A stretch of DNA of 64,000 bases from QANA01 sp963665505 (GTDB lineage Bacteria; Bacillota; Clostridia; Christensenellales; Christensenellaceae): positions 372,001 through 436,000 of the forward strand of contig OY762275.1 of NCBI GenBank assembly GCA_963665505.1. The letters are read 5' to 3'. The translations under genes were made by a program, and so were the position numbers. The notes beneath the pieces are model-generated. The model was not told the DNA's origin, did no database searches, and was given only the letters and a program-made list of their open reading frames with translations. Below are positions 1-7,990 of this stretch, one piece after another; within the stretch, counting starts at the first letter, position 1, and each line of letters opens with the position of its first letter.

Positions 1-26
1 GCGTTGTGTCGAGCGTCATAAAGTAG
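1..26 (+). CDS. tuf: Elongation factor Tu, last codons (partial)
   Basis: Only the 3' end is present. From base 3 the frame reads VVSSVIK followed by TAG at 24-26, which resembles the usual EF-Tu ending (GVVSxIIx). tuf directly upstream of rpsJ is the common arrangement in Firmicutes. EF-Tu delivers aminoacyl-tRNA to the ribosomal A site as a GTP complex. With seven residues visible the call rests mainly on position and this short match. Confidence 0.6.
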
Positions 27-34
27 CAAAGAAA

Positions 35-64
35 AAGAGAAGCTGCCTAAAGGCAGCTTCTCTT
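35..64 (+). terminator. Hairpin after tuf
   Basis: A perfect 13-bp inverted repeat (35-47 and 52-64) with loop TAAA begins 8 bases after the tuf stop. The T-tract on + is weak (CTT, then A's, then GGGTTTT), whereas the opposite strand has a clean run of T after the stem, so it may work in both directions. Probably ends or attenuates tuf transcription. Confidence 0.6.
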
Positions 65-107
65 AAAAAGGGTTTTGCAGATTTTCTGGCCATTTGATAA
101 AAAAATC

Positions 108-136
108 TTGCAAAGCCTGTTTTCGTACGTTATAAT
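108..136 (+). promoter_or_regulatory. Sigma-A promoter of the S10 operon
   Basis: -35 TTGCAA at 108-113, a 17-bp spacer, and a perfect -10 TATAAT at 131-136. Transcription would start near 143 and give a leader of about 245 nt before rpsJ. No other good promoter is seen between tuf and rpsJ. Confidence 0.75.
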
Positions 137-293
137 AATAAGGCTGCGCTTGTATGCAAACGAAAAGGCAGCAAGCGAAACAAAAGAGCAAGTGAAGCAA
201 AAGGTTGCCGGATGCCATACCGGGTAATTTTTGCTTTACACATACCTGCGAGACAGGTAACCCCATTTTCTTATTAAAGGAAATAAGAAAAAA

Positions 294-363
294 GCAAATG
301 CACAAGGGTGCATTTGCAAAAAAATAAAGTACGGCACACACGGCTGCGTGTACCGGGCCGTAC
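294..363 (+). promoter_or_regulatory. Structured 5' leader of the S10 operon
   Basis: Two hairpins lie in the leader just before rpsJ: a perfect 10-bp stem (294-303 with 308-317) and a stem of 7 bp (329-335 with 357-363) that encloses a shorter inner stem (ACAC 336-339 with GTGT 348-351). The second ends 7 nt before the GGAGG of rpsJ. S10 operons of other bacteria are autoregulated by L4 through leader RNA, so this is a candidate regulatory structure; the protein partner is unknown. Confidence 0.4.
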
Positions 364-386
364 GGTTAAAGGAGGAACAAATAAAA

Positions 387-695
387 ATGGCAAGCCAGAA
401 AATCAGGATTAAACTGAAGGCATATGATCACAATCTGATTGATCAATCCGCTTCCAAAATAGTGGAGACGGCAAAACGTTCGGGTGCAAAGATATCCGGC
501 CCGATCCCTTTGCCGACGGAAAAAGAGATCATCACCGTCCTGCGGGCTCCCCATAAATACAAGGATTCCCGTGAGCAATTCGAAATACGCACGCATAAGA
601 GGCTGATCGACATATTGGAAGCCAATGCAAAGACCACAGATGCGCTCATGCGGCTAGACCTGCCCGCCGGTGTAAGTATTGAGATCAAACTTTAG
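387..695 (+). CDS. rpsJ: 30S ribosomal protein S10
   Basis: S10 sits in the head of the small subunit and also serves as NusE in transcription antitermination. The 102-residue product starts MASQKIRIKLKAYDH and has the family pattern throughout, at normal length. The reading frame stays open upstream to 348, but the ATG at 387 is preceded by AAAGGAGG at about 368-375 and matches the usual family start. First gene of the operon; rplC follows after 24 bases. Confidence 0.97.
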   Translation: MASQKIRIKLKAYDHNLIDQSASKIVETAKRSGAKISGPIPLPTEKEIITVLRAPHKYKDSREQFEIRTHKRLIDILEANAKTTDALMRLDLPAGVSIEIKL

Positions 696-719
696 TCTGA
701 TAGCGAAGGAGGTAGAATC

Positions 720-1349
720 ATGCTAAAAGCCATTTTAGGTAAAAAGTTAGGGATGACGCAGATCTTCGCGGAAGATGGAAGAATGATCCCAGTAACAGTT
801 GTAAAAGCAGGCCCCTGTGTCGTGGTCCGTAAAAAGACGGTCGAATCCGATGGATACAACGCGATACAGGTGGGTTTTGAAGATAAGAAAGAACGCCTGG
901 TAAACAAGCCTTCTTTGGGAGAATTCAAAAAGGCTGGTATTTCCGCCAAAAAATATTTACGCGAATTCCGGACGGAAGAAGTGAATAATTTTGAAGTCGG
1001 ACAAGAAATCAAAGCCAATGTTTTTGAAAACGGAGATATCATTGATGTTTCCGGGATCTCCAAAGGCAAGGGGTTCGCAGGCGCCATCAAGAGATGGGGG
1101 CAACATCGTGGCCCTATGTCGCACGGTTCCAAATACCATCGCGGACCGGGCTCTTTGGGCGCGCACTCCGACCCGGGGCGTGTGTTTAAAACAAAGAAAT
1201 TGCCTGGGCATATGGGTGTGGAAATGAAAACCATACAGAACCTGGAAGTAGTCGGTGTGGATGCCGAGCGGGATATGCTTTTGGTTAAAGGTTCCGTACC
1301 CGGCCCCAAAGGACAACTTGTGACCGTAAAGAAAAGCGTAAAAGCTTGA
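720..1349 (+). CDS. rplC: 50S ribosomal protein L3
   Basis: L3 binds the 3' end of 23S rRNA and reaches toward the peptidyl-transferase centre. The 209-residue protein begins MLKAILGKKLGMTQIF and carries the conserved loop with RWGQHRGPMSHGS near residues 125-137, typical length for the family. GAAGGAGG stands before the ATG. Lies between rpsJ and rplD as in nearly all S10 operons. Confidence 0.97.
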   Translation: MLKAILGKKLGMTQIFAEDGRMIPVTVVKAGPCVVVRKKTVESDGYNAIQVGFEDKKERLVNKPSLGEFKKAGISAKKYLREFRTEEVNNFEVGQEIKANVFENGDIIDVSGISKGKGFAGAIKRWGQHRGPMSHGSKYHRGPGSLGAHSDPGRVFKTKKLPGHMGVEMKTIQNLEVVGVDAERDMLLVKGSVPGPKGQLVTVKKSVKA

Positions 1350-1371
1350 ATCCGGAAAGGAGGGAGCATAA

Positions 1372-1998
1372 ATGCCCAAAATAACCATGTATAATCAAGA
1401 CGGCAGCACCGCCGGAGAGATTGCCCTTTCCGATGCGGTATTCGGCGTCGATGTCAATCAATATGCGATACACGAAGTAGTCGTGGCCCAGCGGGCTGCA
1501 GCGCGTCAGGGAACCCAATCGGCGCTTACCCGTGGCGAGGTAAGAGGCGGGGGTATCAAACCGTGGCGCCAAAAAGGGACAGGGAGAGCCCGTCAGGGTT
1601 CTATCCGTGCGCCGCAATGGAGAAAAGGCGGCGTAGTATTTGCCCCAAAGCCGAGAGACTATACACAAAAAGTAAACAAGAAAGTCAAAACGCTTGCCAT
1701 GAAGAGCGTATTTTCCATGAAAGTGGCCGATAACGATCTGCTTGTGTTGAAAGAACTTGCATTGGAAGCCCCCAAGACGAAAGAGATTGTCAAATTGCTC
1801 GGGAAATTAAATGTTTCCGGCAAGGCGCTTATTCTGACAGACGAAAAAAACGAGGCTGTTTGCAGAGCCGTACGCAACCTTTTCGGGATCAATGCCGGCG
1901 TTGTAGGCGGCGTGGGAGTATACGACATTATGAATTGCGATAGCCTGATCCTTACAGAGGCGGCTGTCAAAAAGGTCGAGGAGGTTTATGCGCGGTGA
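1372..1998 (+). CDS. rplD: 50S ribosomal protein L4
   Basis: L4 lines the polypeptide exit tunnel with a long loop, and in some bacteria represses its own operon by binding leader RNA. The 208-residue sequence has the tunnel-loop pattern around residues 45-95 (TRGEVRGGGIKPWRQKGTGRAR, then FAPKPRDY). AGGAGGGAG precedes the ATG. Its stop overlaps the GTG start of rplW, so the two are probably translationally coupled. Confidence 0.97.
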   Translation: MPKITMYNQDGSTAGEIALSDAVFGVDVNQYAIHEVVVAQRAAARQGTQSALTRGEVRGGGIKPWRQKGTGRARQGSIRAPQWRKGGVVFAPKPRDYTQKVNKKVKTLAMKSVFSMKVADNDLLVLKELALEAPKTKEIVKLLGKLNVSGKALILTDEKNEAVCRAVRNLFGINAGVVGGVGVYDIMNCDSLILTEAAVKKVEEVYAR

Positions 1999-2291
1999 AA
2001 GACTTACATGATATTTTAAAAGGACCGATCTTGACAGAGAAAAGTTACGACAGCATACCTTTGAAGAAATACACGTTTGAAGTGGCTATGGACGCTAACA
2101 AGACCGAGATCAAAAATGCGGTGGAACAGGTGTTTGACGTTAAGGTTAAGAATGTGAACACCTTGGTGAGACAAGGCAAGATCAAACGGCGCGGTGCTAC
2201 CAAAGGCAGGACGGCCCGTATGAAGAAAGCCGTTGTAACGCTGAAAGAAGATTCAAAGCCGATCGAGTTCTTCCAAAGCATGATCCAGTAG
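1995..2291 (+). CDS. rplW: 50S ribosomal protein L23
   Basis: L23 is at the exit of the peptide tunnel and forms the docking site for trigger factor and SRP. The 98-residue product reads KDLHDILKGPILTEKSY at its start and is of normal length. The start codon is GTG, sharing bases with the rplD stop, and the ribosome site lies inside the end of rplD (GAGGAGG). Confidence 0.96.
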   Translation: MKDLHDILKGPILTEKSYDSIPLKKYTFEVAMDANKTEIKNAVEQVFDVKVKNVNTLVRQGKIKRRGATKGRTARMKKAVVTLKEDSKPIEFFQSMIQ

Positions 2292-2313
2292 AAACAAAAG
2301 GAGAATTTGTAAT

Positions 2314-3147
2314 ATGGCGATTAAAAATTATAGACCGACCTCCCCGGGAAGAAGGGCGATGTCGGTATCCGCATTTGAGGAAATCACATCAAAAGTCCCT
2401 GAAAAATCTTTGCTTTCCAGAAAGACGAAAAGCGGCGGCAGAAACGTGCATGGCCACATCACCGTCCGGCATATCGGCGGCGGGAACAGGCAGAAATACA
2501 GGATTGTGGATTTTAAGCGCGACAAGACGGGCGTACCTGCCAAAGTGGCAAGTATCGAATACGACCCGAATCGCTCCGCCAATATTGCGCTTCTGCAGTA
2601 TGCGGATGGCGAGAAACGATATATACTGGCCCCGCTGGGGTTGAATGTAGGCGATGCGGTCCTTTCTGCCGATACGGCCGACATAAAACCGGGAAATGCA
2701 TTGATGATACAGAACATTCCCCTTGGCACAATGATCCATAATATCGAGTTGAAGCCGGGGAAAGGCGGGCAACTGGTACGGAGTGCAGGGAATGCCGCCC
2801 AGTTGATGGCGAAGGAAGGAAATTATGCGCAGATCCGGCTCCCTTCGGGAGAGGTCCGCATGATCCCCTTGAACGCAAAAGCGACGATAGGCCAGGTCGG
2901 GAATCTGGACAATTCCAATATAAGCCTGGGGAAAGCCGGCAAGAAACGCCATCTTGGCGTACGTCCTTCGGTAAGAGGTTCCGCTATGAACCCGGTCGAC
3001 CACCCGCACGGCGGCGGTTCCGGCAAATGCCCTGTCGGCAGGCCGGGCCCGGTGACCCCCTGGGGGAAACCTACGCTTGGGTATAAGACCCGGAAGAAAA
3101 AGAAGGCGTCAAGCAAACTTATTGTGCGTCGCCGGAACGCTAAATAA
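2314..3147 (+). CDS. rplB: 50S ribosomal protein L2
   Basis: L2 is a core protein of the large subunit needed for subunit joining and peptidyl-transferase activity. It has 277 residues, with an N-terminal OB-like part and the strongly conserved C-terminal stretch around residues 215-245 containing VRGSAMNPVDHPHGGG, including the histidine near the active centre. AAAGGAGAA precedes the ATG. No irregularity seen. Confidence 0.98.
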   Translation: MAIKNYRPTSPGRRAMSVSAFEEITSKVPEKSLLSRKTKSGGRNVHGHITVRHIGGGNRQKYRIVDFKRDKTGVPAKVASIEYDPNRSANIALLQYADGEKRYILAPLGLNVGDAVLSADTADIKPGNALMIQNIPLGTMIHNIELKPGKGGQLVRSAGNAAQLMAKEGNYAQIRLPSGEVRMIPLNAKATIGQVGNLDNSNISLGKAGKKRHLGVRPSVRGSAMNPVDHPHGGGSGKCPVGRPGPVTPWGKPTLGYKTRKKKKASSKLIVRRRNAK

Positions 3148-3177
3148 ACGGTTGTATATCAGGAAGGAGAAACATAA

Positions 3178-3456
3178 ATGAGCCGGTCAGTCAAAAAAGG
3201 ACCTTTTGTACAAGAAAAATTGCTTGAACGCATCAGGCAAATGAACGAGAGGAACGAGAAAAAAGTTCTGAAGACGTGGTCGCGCGCCTCTACGATCTTC
3301 CCGGATATGGTCAGTCATACCATAGCGGTGCATGACGGAAGGAAATTCGTTCCCGTATATATCACTGAGGATATGGTGGGCCATAAGCTGGGCGAATTTG
3401 CCCTGACGCGTACCTTCAGAGGGCACGCGGGTGAAAAAACCGCCAGATCCATATAG
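3178..3456 (+). CDS. rpsS: 30S ribosomal protein S19
   Basis: S19 forms a complex with S13 in the small-subunit head, close to the tRNAs. The 92-residue protein starts MSRSVKKGPFVQEKLL and ends with the conserved FRGHAGEKTA segment. AGGAAGGAG precedes the ATG. rplV starts 13 bases after its stop. Confidence 0.97.
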   Translation: MSRSVKKGPFVQEKLLERIRQMNERNEKKVLKTWSRASTIFPDMVSHTIAVHDGRKFVPVYITEDMVGHKLGEFALTRTFRGHAGEKTARSI

Positions 3457-3469
3457 AGAGGAGACGCAC

Positions 3470-3862
3470 ATGGCAACGCGTGAAAAAATAAAAGCACAAA
3501 AAAGACGTGAAGAAAAAGACATGCGGCCGCGGGCTGTTGCAAAATATATCAGGATATCTCCGCGCAAAGTGAAGATCGTGGTCGATCTGATCCGTGGGAA
3601 ATCGGTCGGTGAAGCCAAGGCGATTTTGCTGCATACGCCCAAGGCCGCCTGCGAACCCGTGACCAAATTGCTGGACAGCGCTATTGCAAATGCGGAAAAC
3701 AATCTTTCGCTTTCCAGAGACAATCTGTATGTTGCGGAAATATATGCGGACAAAGGCCCCACGTTGAAACGCGTTAATCCAAGGGCTCGTGGCCGGGCAA
3801 TGCGGATTCTCAAACGGACGAGCCACATCACCATTATTCTTGGAGAGGCGAAGGAGGTATAA
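3470..3862 (+). CDS. rplV: 50S ribosomal protein L22
   Basis: L22 contacts all 23S domains and its beta-hairpin forms the narrow part of the exit tunnel. The ATG at 3470 behind GAGAGGAG gives 130 residues, longer than the usual 110 or so, because about 20 charged residues (ATREKIKAQKRREEKD) precede the normal family start RPRAVAKYIRISPRKVK. The hairpin region PRARGRAMRILKRTSHI is intact. An internal ATG at the normal start (MRPRAV) is possible but has no good ribosome site. Confidence 0.95.
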   Translation: MATREKIKAQKRREEKDMRPRAVAKYIRISPRKVKIVVDLIRGKSVGEAKAILLHTPKAACEPVTKLLDSAIANAENNLSLSRDNLYVAEIYADKGPTLKRVNPRARGRAMRILKRTSHITIILGEAKEV

Positions 3863-3863
3863 C

Positions 3864-4595
3864 ATGGGCCAAAAAATTAATCCAAACGGTTTTCGTGTCG
3901 GGATCATGAAAGACTGGACTTCCCGCTGGATGGCAAAGAAAGGGCAGTTTGCAGATTTTATTGTGGAAGATAATAAGATCCGTAAATTCCTCAAGAAAAA
4001 ACTGTATGCCGCCGGCATTTCCAAAATAGAGATCGAACGTGCCGCCAACAAGGTGTCCGTGAGCATTTATACGGCGAAGCCGGGCATCATTATTGGCAAA
4101 GGCGGTACGGGGCTGGATATTCTGAAGGCAGATCTATTGAAACTGACGAAAAAGGCCGTCGTTATCAATGTGATGGAAGTCAGACGCCCTGATCTGGACG
4201 CACAGCTGATCGCGGAAAATGTCGCGCAGCAGCTGGAACGCCGTATTTCTTTCAGAAGAGCGATGAAACAGGCTATCAGCCGTTCGATGCGGGCGGGCCT
4301 GAAAGGTATAAAAATAAAAGTGGCCGGACGGCTCGGCGGCGCCGACATTGCCCGTTCGGAACACTATCACGAAGGAAGCATCCCCCTGCAGACAATACGT
4401 GCAGATATTGATTATGGCTTTTCCGAGGCGCACACGACTACCGGTAAAGTGGGTGTCAAAGTGTGGACCTATAAGGGAGAAATCCTGCAGAACCCCCTGA
4501 AAGCCCGGGCAAAAGGTTTGAATGAACCCAGGGAGAGAAGGAATCCGGAAGGAGGCAGAAGAAGACATGTTAATGCCAAAAAGAGTCAAGCATAG
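3864..4595 (+). CDS. rpsC: 30S ribosomal protein S3
   Basis: S3 lines the mRNA entry channel and takes part in ribosomal helicase activity. The 243-residue product begins MGQKINPNGFRVGI and contains a KH domain with the GxxG loop IIIGKGGTG near residue 77. The frame stays open upstream, but the ATG at 3864 matches the family start and has GAAGGAGG inside the end of rplV. Its last 29 bases overlap rplP. Confidence 0.97.
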   Translation: MGQKINPNGFRVGIMKDWTSRWMAKKGQFADFIVEDNKIRKFLKKKLYAAGISKIEIERAANKVSVSIYTAKPGIIIGKGGTGLDILKADLLKLTKKAVVINVMEVRRPDLDAQLIAENVAQQLERRISFRRAMKQAISRSMRAGLKGIKIKVAGRLGGADIARSEHYHEGSIPLQTIRADIDYGFSEAHTTTGKVGVKVWTYKGEILQNPLKARAKGLNEPRERRNPEGGRRRHVNAKKSQA

Positions 4596-5007
4596 AAAAG
4601 TTTTTCGGGGCCGGATGAAAGGCAAAGCCACCCGTGGGACGACTGTTACCTATGGCGAGTATGGCCTTGTGGCCCTCGAACCTTCTTGGATCACGAGCAA
4701 CCAGATAGAGGCGGCCCGTATCGCTATGACAAGATACACAAAAAGAGGCGGCCGCGTTTGGATTAAGATTTTCCCCGATAAATCGGTTACGAGGAAACCG
4801 GCTGAAACCCGTATGGGCAGCGGCAAAGGCTCCCCGGAGTTTTGGGTTGCCGTGGTAAAGCCTGGCCGGGTCATGTTTGAAATGGGCGGTATAGATGAAG
4901 ACACCGCAAAAGAGGCCCTCCGGCGTGCGGGCAACAAACTTCCCATCAAATGCAAATTTGTCAGGAAAGAAAACGGTAAAGAAGGCGGTGAGCAAGTTGA
5001 AGGCTAA
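4567..5007 (+). CDS. rplP: 50S ribosomal protein L16
   Basis: L16 helps place A-site tRNA and is essential for late large-subunit assembly. The 146-residue product starts MLMPKRVKHRKVFRGRMKG; GGAAGGAGG ends about 13 bases before the ATG at 4567, and a second ATG at 4573 (MPKRVKH) is equally plausible. The conserved core with RYTKRGGRVWIKIFPDK and RMGSGKG is complete. It overlaps the rpsC end, suggesting coupled translation. Confidence 0.96.
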   Translation: MLMPKRVKHRKVFRGRMKGKATRGTTVTYGEYGLVALEPSWITSNQIEAARIAMTRYTKRGGRVWIKIFPDKSVTRKPAETRMGSGKGSPEFWVAVVKPGRVMFEMGGIDEDTAKEALRRAGNKLPIKCKFVRKENGKEGGEQVEG

Positions 5008-5200
5008 AGAATTGCGCGATATGAGTATCGAAGAGTTGAACAGCAAACTCGGCGATTTGAAAACAGAATTCTTCAACCTGCGCTTTCAGAAGGCGACCGG
5101 ACAGCTTGGGAATCCTTTGAGCATACGGGAAATCAAACGGGATATTGCCAGGGTCAAGACGGTTCTCACAGAACGTGAACGCAAGGTTGCCGGCAATTAG
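4997..5200 (+). CDS. rpmC: 50S ribosomal protein L29
   Basis: L29 is a small helical-hairpin protein beside the tunnel exit. The product from TTG at 4997 is 67 residues (KAKELRDMSIEELNSKL...) and matches the usual family start. AAGGCGGTGA at 4982-4991 agrees with the extended ribosome-binding consensus at nine of ten bases and sits 5 nt before this TTG. The GTG at 4988 lies inside that site and is less likely. The gene overlaps the end of rplP. Confidence 0.92.
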   Translation: MKAKELRDMSIEELNSKLGDLKTEFFNLRFQKATGQLGNPLSIREIKRDIARVKTVLTERERKVAGN

Positions 5201-5217
5201 TGCGAAAGGAGAAGCGT

Positions 5218-5481
5218 ATGGCAGAACAAACAAGAAATCTTCGTAAGGTAAGAATAGGCGAAGTCGTAAGCAATAAAATGGACAAAACTGTTCTGGTGCG
5301 TGTGCAGGGAGTAAAAAAGCACAAAATATACAAAAAGACGCTTTTTACTTCAAAAAAGTTCAAAGTCCATGATGAGAACAATGAATGCGCCGTGGGCGAT
5401 CGTGTGAAGATCATGGAGACACGCCCCTATAGTAAAGATAAATATTTCAGGCTTATAGAGATAGTCGAAAAAGCCAAATAG
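5218..5481 (+). CDS. rpsQ: 30S ribosomal protein S17
   Basis: S17 is an OB-fold primary binder of 16S rRNA in the small-subunit body. The ATG at 5218 follows AAAGGAGAAG and gives 87 residues starting MAEQTRNLRKV, with the conserved KMDKTVLVRV and AVGDRVKIMETRPYSKDKYFR segments. An in-frame ATG at 5200 lacks a ribosome site. Confidence 0.97.
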   Translation: MAEQTRNLRKVRIGEVVSNKMDKTVLVRVQGVKKHKIYKKTLFTSKKFKVHDENNECAVGDRVKIMETRPYSKDKYFRLIEIVEKAK

Positions 5482-5502
5482 ACGGAGAGGAGGAGACAGA
5501 GC

Positions 5503-5871
5503 ATGATACAGCCGCAAACATATTTAAGGGTTGCCGACAACTCCGGAGCAAAGCTGATCCAATGCTTTAAAGTGCTCGGCGGATCCATGAGAAAGACGGC
5601 AAATATAGGAGATGTCATCGTCGCTTCCGTCAAAACGGCAACACCGGGTGGCATCGTCAAGAAAAAAGATGTCGTTAAAGCGGTGATTGTTCGAAGCGTA
5701 AAAGGCGTCAACAGGCCGGATGGTTCTTATATCAGATTCGATGAAAACGCTGCGGTGATCATTGATGACAGTAAACAACCGAGGGGAACACGTATATTCG
5801 GGCCCGTCGCCAGGGAGATCAGGGACGAGGGGTATATCAAAATCGCTTCGCTTTCTCCCGAAGTACTGTAG
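5503..5871 (+). CDS. rplN: 50S ribosomal protein L14
   Basis: L14 is at the subunit interface, takes part in intersubunit bridges and is the docking site of the silencing factor RsfS. The 122-residue sequence begins MIQPQTYLRVADNSGAK and ends ...IASLSPEVL, the normal length and ending. GAGAGGAGG precedes the ATG. Confidence 0.98.
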   Translation: MIQPQTYLRVADNSGAKLIQCFKVLGGSMRKTANIGDVIVASVKTATPGGIVKKKDVVKAVIVRSVKGVNRPDGSYIRFDENAAVIIDDSKQPRGTRIFGPVAREIRDEGYIKIASLSPEVL

Positions 5872-5888
5872 GAAGGCGGGTTTTCATA

Positions 5889-6212
5889 ATGACAAAATTA
5901 CATGTGAAAAAGAATGATACGGTTGTCGTAATCACAGGCAAAGATAAAGGGAAAAAAGGCAAAGTCATGGTGACCGACCCCAAAAAAGGCAGAGTCATTG
6001 TGGCGGGTGTGAACGTGGTTGCACGGCATACCAAGCCCAGAGGCCAGGCCCAAGAGGGCGGGATCCTTCATAGGGAAGCGCCGATCGATATTTCTAACGT
6101 GATGCTTTATTGCGAGAAATGTCAAAAGGGCGTGCGTACAAGTGTGAAGATCCTTGAAAACGGAGACAAGATTCGCGTTTGCAAAAAATGCGGCGAGTCT
6201 ATCGGGAAATAA
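5889..6212 (+). CDS. rplX: 50S ribosomal protein L24, zinc-ribbon form
   Basis: L24 initiates large-subunit assembly and lies near the tunnel exit. It has 107 residues with an N-terminal KOW motif (KNDTVVVITGKDKGKKGKV). The C-terminal part carries two CxxC pairs (YCEKCQ and VCKKCG), a zinc-ribbon arrangement found in many bacteria but absent from the Bacillus subtilis protein. The ribosome site GGAAGGCGGG is fair. Confidence 0.97.
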   Translation: MTKLHVKKNDTVVVITGKDKGKKGKVMVTDPKKGRVIVAGVNVVARHTKPRGQAQEGGILHREAPIDISNVMLYCEKCQKGVRTSVKILENGDKIRVCKKCGESIGK

Positions 6213-6232
6213 ACGGAAGGGAGGAACTGAAA

Positions 6233-6775
6233 TTGCCTAGATTAAAAGATACATACAAAGCAGAAATCGTTCCTGCTATGATGAAAAAATTTAACTACAA
6301 AAATGCGATGCAAGTACCAAAGCTGGAAAAAGTAGTTATCAACATGGGCATGGGTGATGTAAAAGAGAATCCCAAAGGTTTGGATTCCGCGTTGGCCGAA
6401 TTGGCCGCCATATCCGGGCAGAGACCTGTTGTGACGCTGGCCAAAAAGTCTGTTGCGAACTTTAAGATCCGCGAAGGCATGAAAGTGGGGGCCAAGGTCA
6501 CAATCCGTGGCAACCGGATGTACGAATTCATAGACAAATTGATCTGTGTCGCGATCCCAAGAGTCAGAGACTTCCGCGGGATTTCCCCGGATTCGTTTGA
6601 CGGCAGAGGGAACTTTGCAATGGGATTCAAGGAACAGCTTGTGTTCCCGGAAGTCGATTACGATAAGGTTGATAAGATTCGCGGCATGGACATCGTGATC
6701 GTTACGACGGCAAAGACGGACGAGGAAGCCCGTGGATTACTGACATTCATGGGGATGCCTTTTGTGCAAAGATAA
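6233..6775 (+). CDS. rplE: 50S ribosomal protein L5
   Basis: L5 binds 5S rRNA in the central protuberance and contacts P-site tRNA. From the TTG at 6233, behind GGAAGGGAGG, the product has 180 residues (PRLKDTYKAEIVPAMMKKF...), the usual size. An upstream in-frame ATG at 6179 lies within rplX and is not used. The core with GMKVGAKVTIRG and RVRDFRGIS is intact. Confidence 0.96.
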   Translation: MPRLKDTYKAEIVPAMMKKFNYKNAMQVPKLEKVVINMGMGDVKENPKGLDSALAELAAISGQRPVVTLAKKSVANFKIREGMKVGAKVTIRGNRMYEFIDKLICVAIPRVRDFRGISPDSFDGRGNFAMGFKEQLVFPEVDYDKVDKIRGMDIVIVTTAKTDEEARGLLTFMGMPFVQR

Positions 6776-6788
6776 GGAGGATAGGCAA

Positions 6789-6974
6789 TTGGCAAAAAAG
6801 AGCTTGATCATAAAACAGCAGAGGGGTTCGAAGTTTTCCACAAGGAATTACACAAGGTGCCGCATATGCGGACGCCCTCACGCTGTGCTTAGAAAATACG
6901 GTATCTGCCGCATATGCTTTAGAGAACTTGCCTACAAGGGCGAAATACCCGGCGTAAAAAAGGCAAGTTGGTAG
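6789..6974 (+). CDS. rpsZ: 30S ribosomal protein S14, zinc-binding type Z
   Basis: S14 completes the small-subunit head together with S3 and S10. The TTG at 6789 with AAGGAGG at the end of rplE gives 61 residues, the size of the zinc-containing type. Two CxxC pairs (RCRICGRP and ICRICFRE) form the zinc site. It ends KKASW as in most type Z proteins. Confidence 0.96.
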   Translation: MAKKSLIIKQQRGSKFSTRNYTRCRICGRPHAVLRKYGICRICFRELAYKGEIPGVKKASW

Positions 6975-7001
6975 GATACTTTTAAAAAGGAGGAAATCTA
7001 A

Positions 7002-7400
7002 ATGCCTGTTACAGATCCCATAGCAGATATGCTTACACGTATTCGTAATGCATTGGTTGTAAAAAAAGACATTGTAGAAATGCCCGCTTCTAAAACCAAG
7101 ATGTCGATTGCAAAAATACTGTTGGATCAAGGTTTTATCAAAGGCTGCGAACTTGTAGAAGAAGGCGTCCAGGGTACGCTTAAGATAAAATTGAAATATG
7201 GACCGGGCGGAGAGAGCGTAATCTCCGGTTTAAAGAGAATCAGCAAACCCGGCCTTAGAGTCTACGCCAGAAAAGACGAAGTACCAAAAGTACTGAGTGG
7301 TCTTGGCATAGCGATTATTTCCACATCTAAAGGTATGGTCACAGATGCGGACGCGAGGAAAAAATTGGTAGGCGGGGAAGTCATCGCCTATGTTTGGTAA
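7002..7400 (+). CDS. rpsH: 30S ribosomal protein S8
   Basis: S8 is a central 16S rRNA binder and in E. coli the translational repressor of the spc operon. The 132-residue product starts MPVTDPIADMLTRIRNAL and ends GGEVIAYVW, both conserved. AAAAAGGAGG precedes the ATG. No irregularity. Confidence 0.98.
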   Translation: MPVTDPIADMLTRIRNALVVKKDIVEMPASKTKMSIAKILLDQGFIKGCELVEEGVQGTLKIKLKYGPGGESVISGLKRISKPGLRVYARKDEVPKVLSGLGIAIISTSKGMVTDADARKKLVGGEVIAYVW

Positions 7401-7433
7401 ACTCGTGAAAAAATCAAGGAGAGGTGCAAAAAA

Positions 7434-7973
7434 ATGTCAAGAATAGGCAAACTTCCTGTTGCATTCCCCAGCGCCGTTTCTGTTACGATCGGAGAGGATA
7501 ATCTCGTCACGGTAAAAGGACCCAAGGGTGAATTGACGCAAAAGTTCAACGAAGATATGGAAATTAAGCTCGAGGGGAGTACCGTTGTTGTTACGCGTTC
7601 GACGGACGATAAGAAGCATAGGGCCCTGCATGGACTTACAAGGGCTGTAATTGCCAATATGGTGCAGGGGGTAACCCAGGGATTTTCCAAAGAACTGGAA
7701 ATCGTGGGGGTGGGCTTCCGGGCACAGCTGAACGGAAAAAAACTTACCCTCAGCGTTGGCTTTACACATCCGGTAGAATTTGAGGCTGCGCCGGATATCG
7801 AGTTCGAGACTCCAACGCAGACGCAGATCATTGTGAAAGGCCCCGACAAACAAAAAGTCGGGCAGGTCGCGGCGATCATCCGGAGTGCAAAACCACCCGA
7901 ACCATACAAGGGTACGGGCATACGTTACAAAGGGGAATATGTGATCCGCAAAGAAGGAAAAACAGGGATGTAA
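7434..7973 (+). CDS. rplF: 50S ribosomal protein L6
   Basis: L6 lies near the sarcin-ricin loop, where translational GTPases bind. The 179-residue protein consists of two similar alpha-beta domains and ends with the conserved PEPYKGTGIRYKGE-type segment (here PPEPYKGTGIRYKGEYVIRK). CAAGGAGAGG precedes the ATG. Confidence 0.98.
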   Translation: MSRIGKLPVAFPSAVSVTIGEDNLVTVKGPKGELTQKFNEDMEIKLEGSTVVVTRSTDDKKHRALHGLTRAVIANMVQGVTQGFSKELEIVGVGFRAQLNGKKLTLSVGFTHPVEFEAAPDIEFETPTQTQIIVKGPDKQKVGQVAAIIRSAKPPEPYKGTGIRYKGEYVIRKEGKTGM

Positions 7974-7990
7974 GGGGGTTCTAAGGTATT

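Noticed and set aside
63..341. 92-codon ORF on the - strand upstream of rpsJ
   Set aside because: It runs antisense through the S10 leader, its first codons span a hairpin with a T-tract, and it has no ribosome site.
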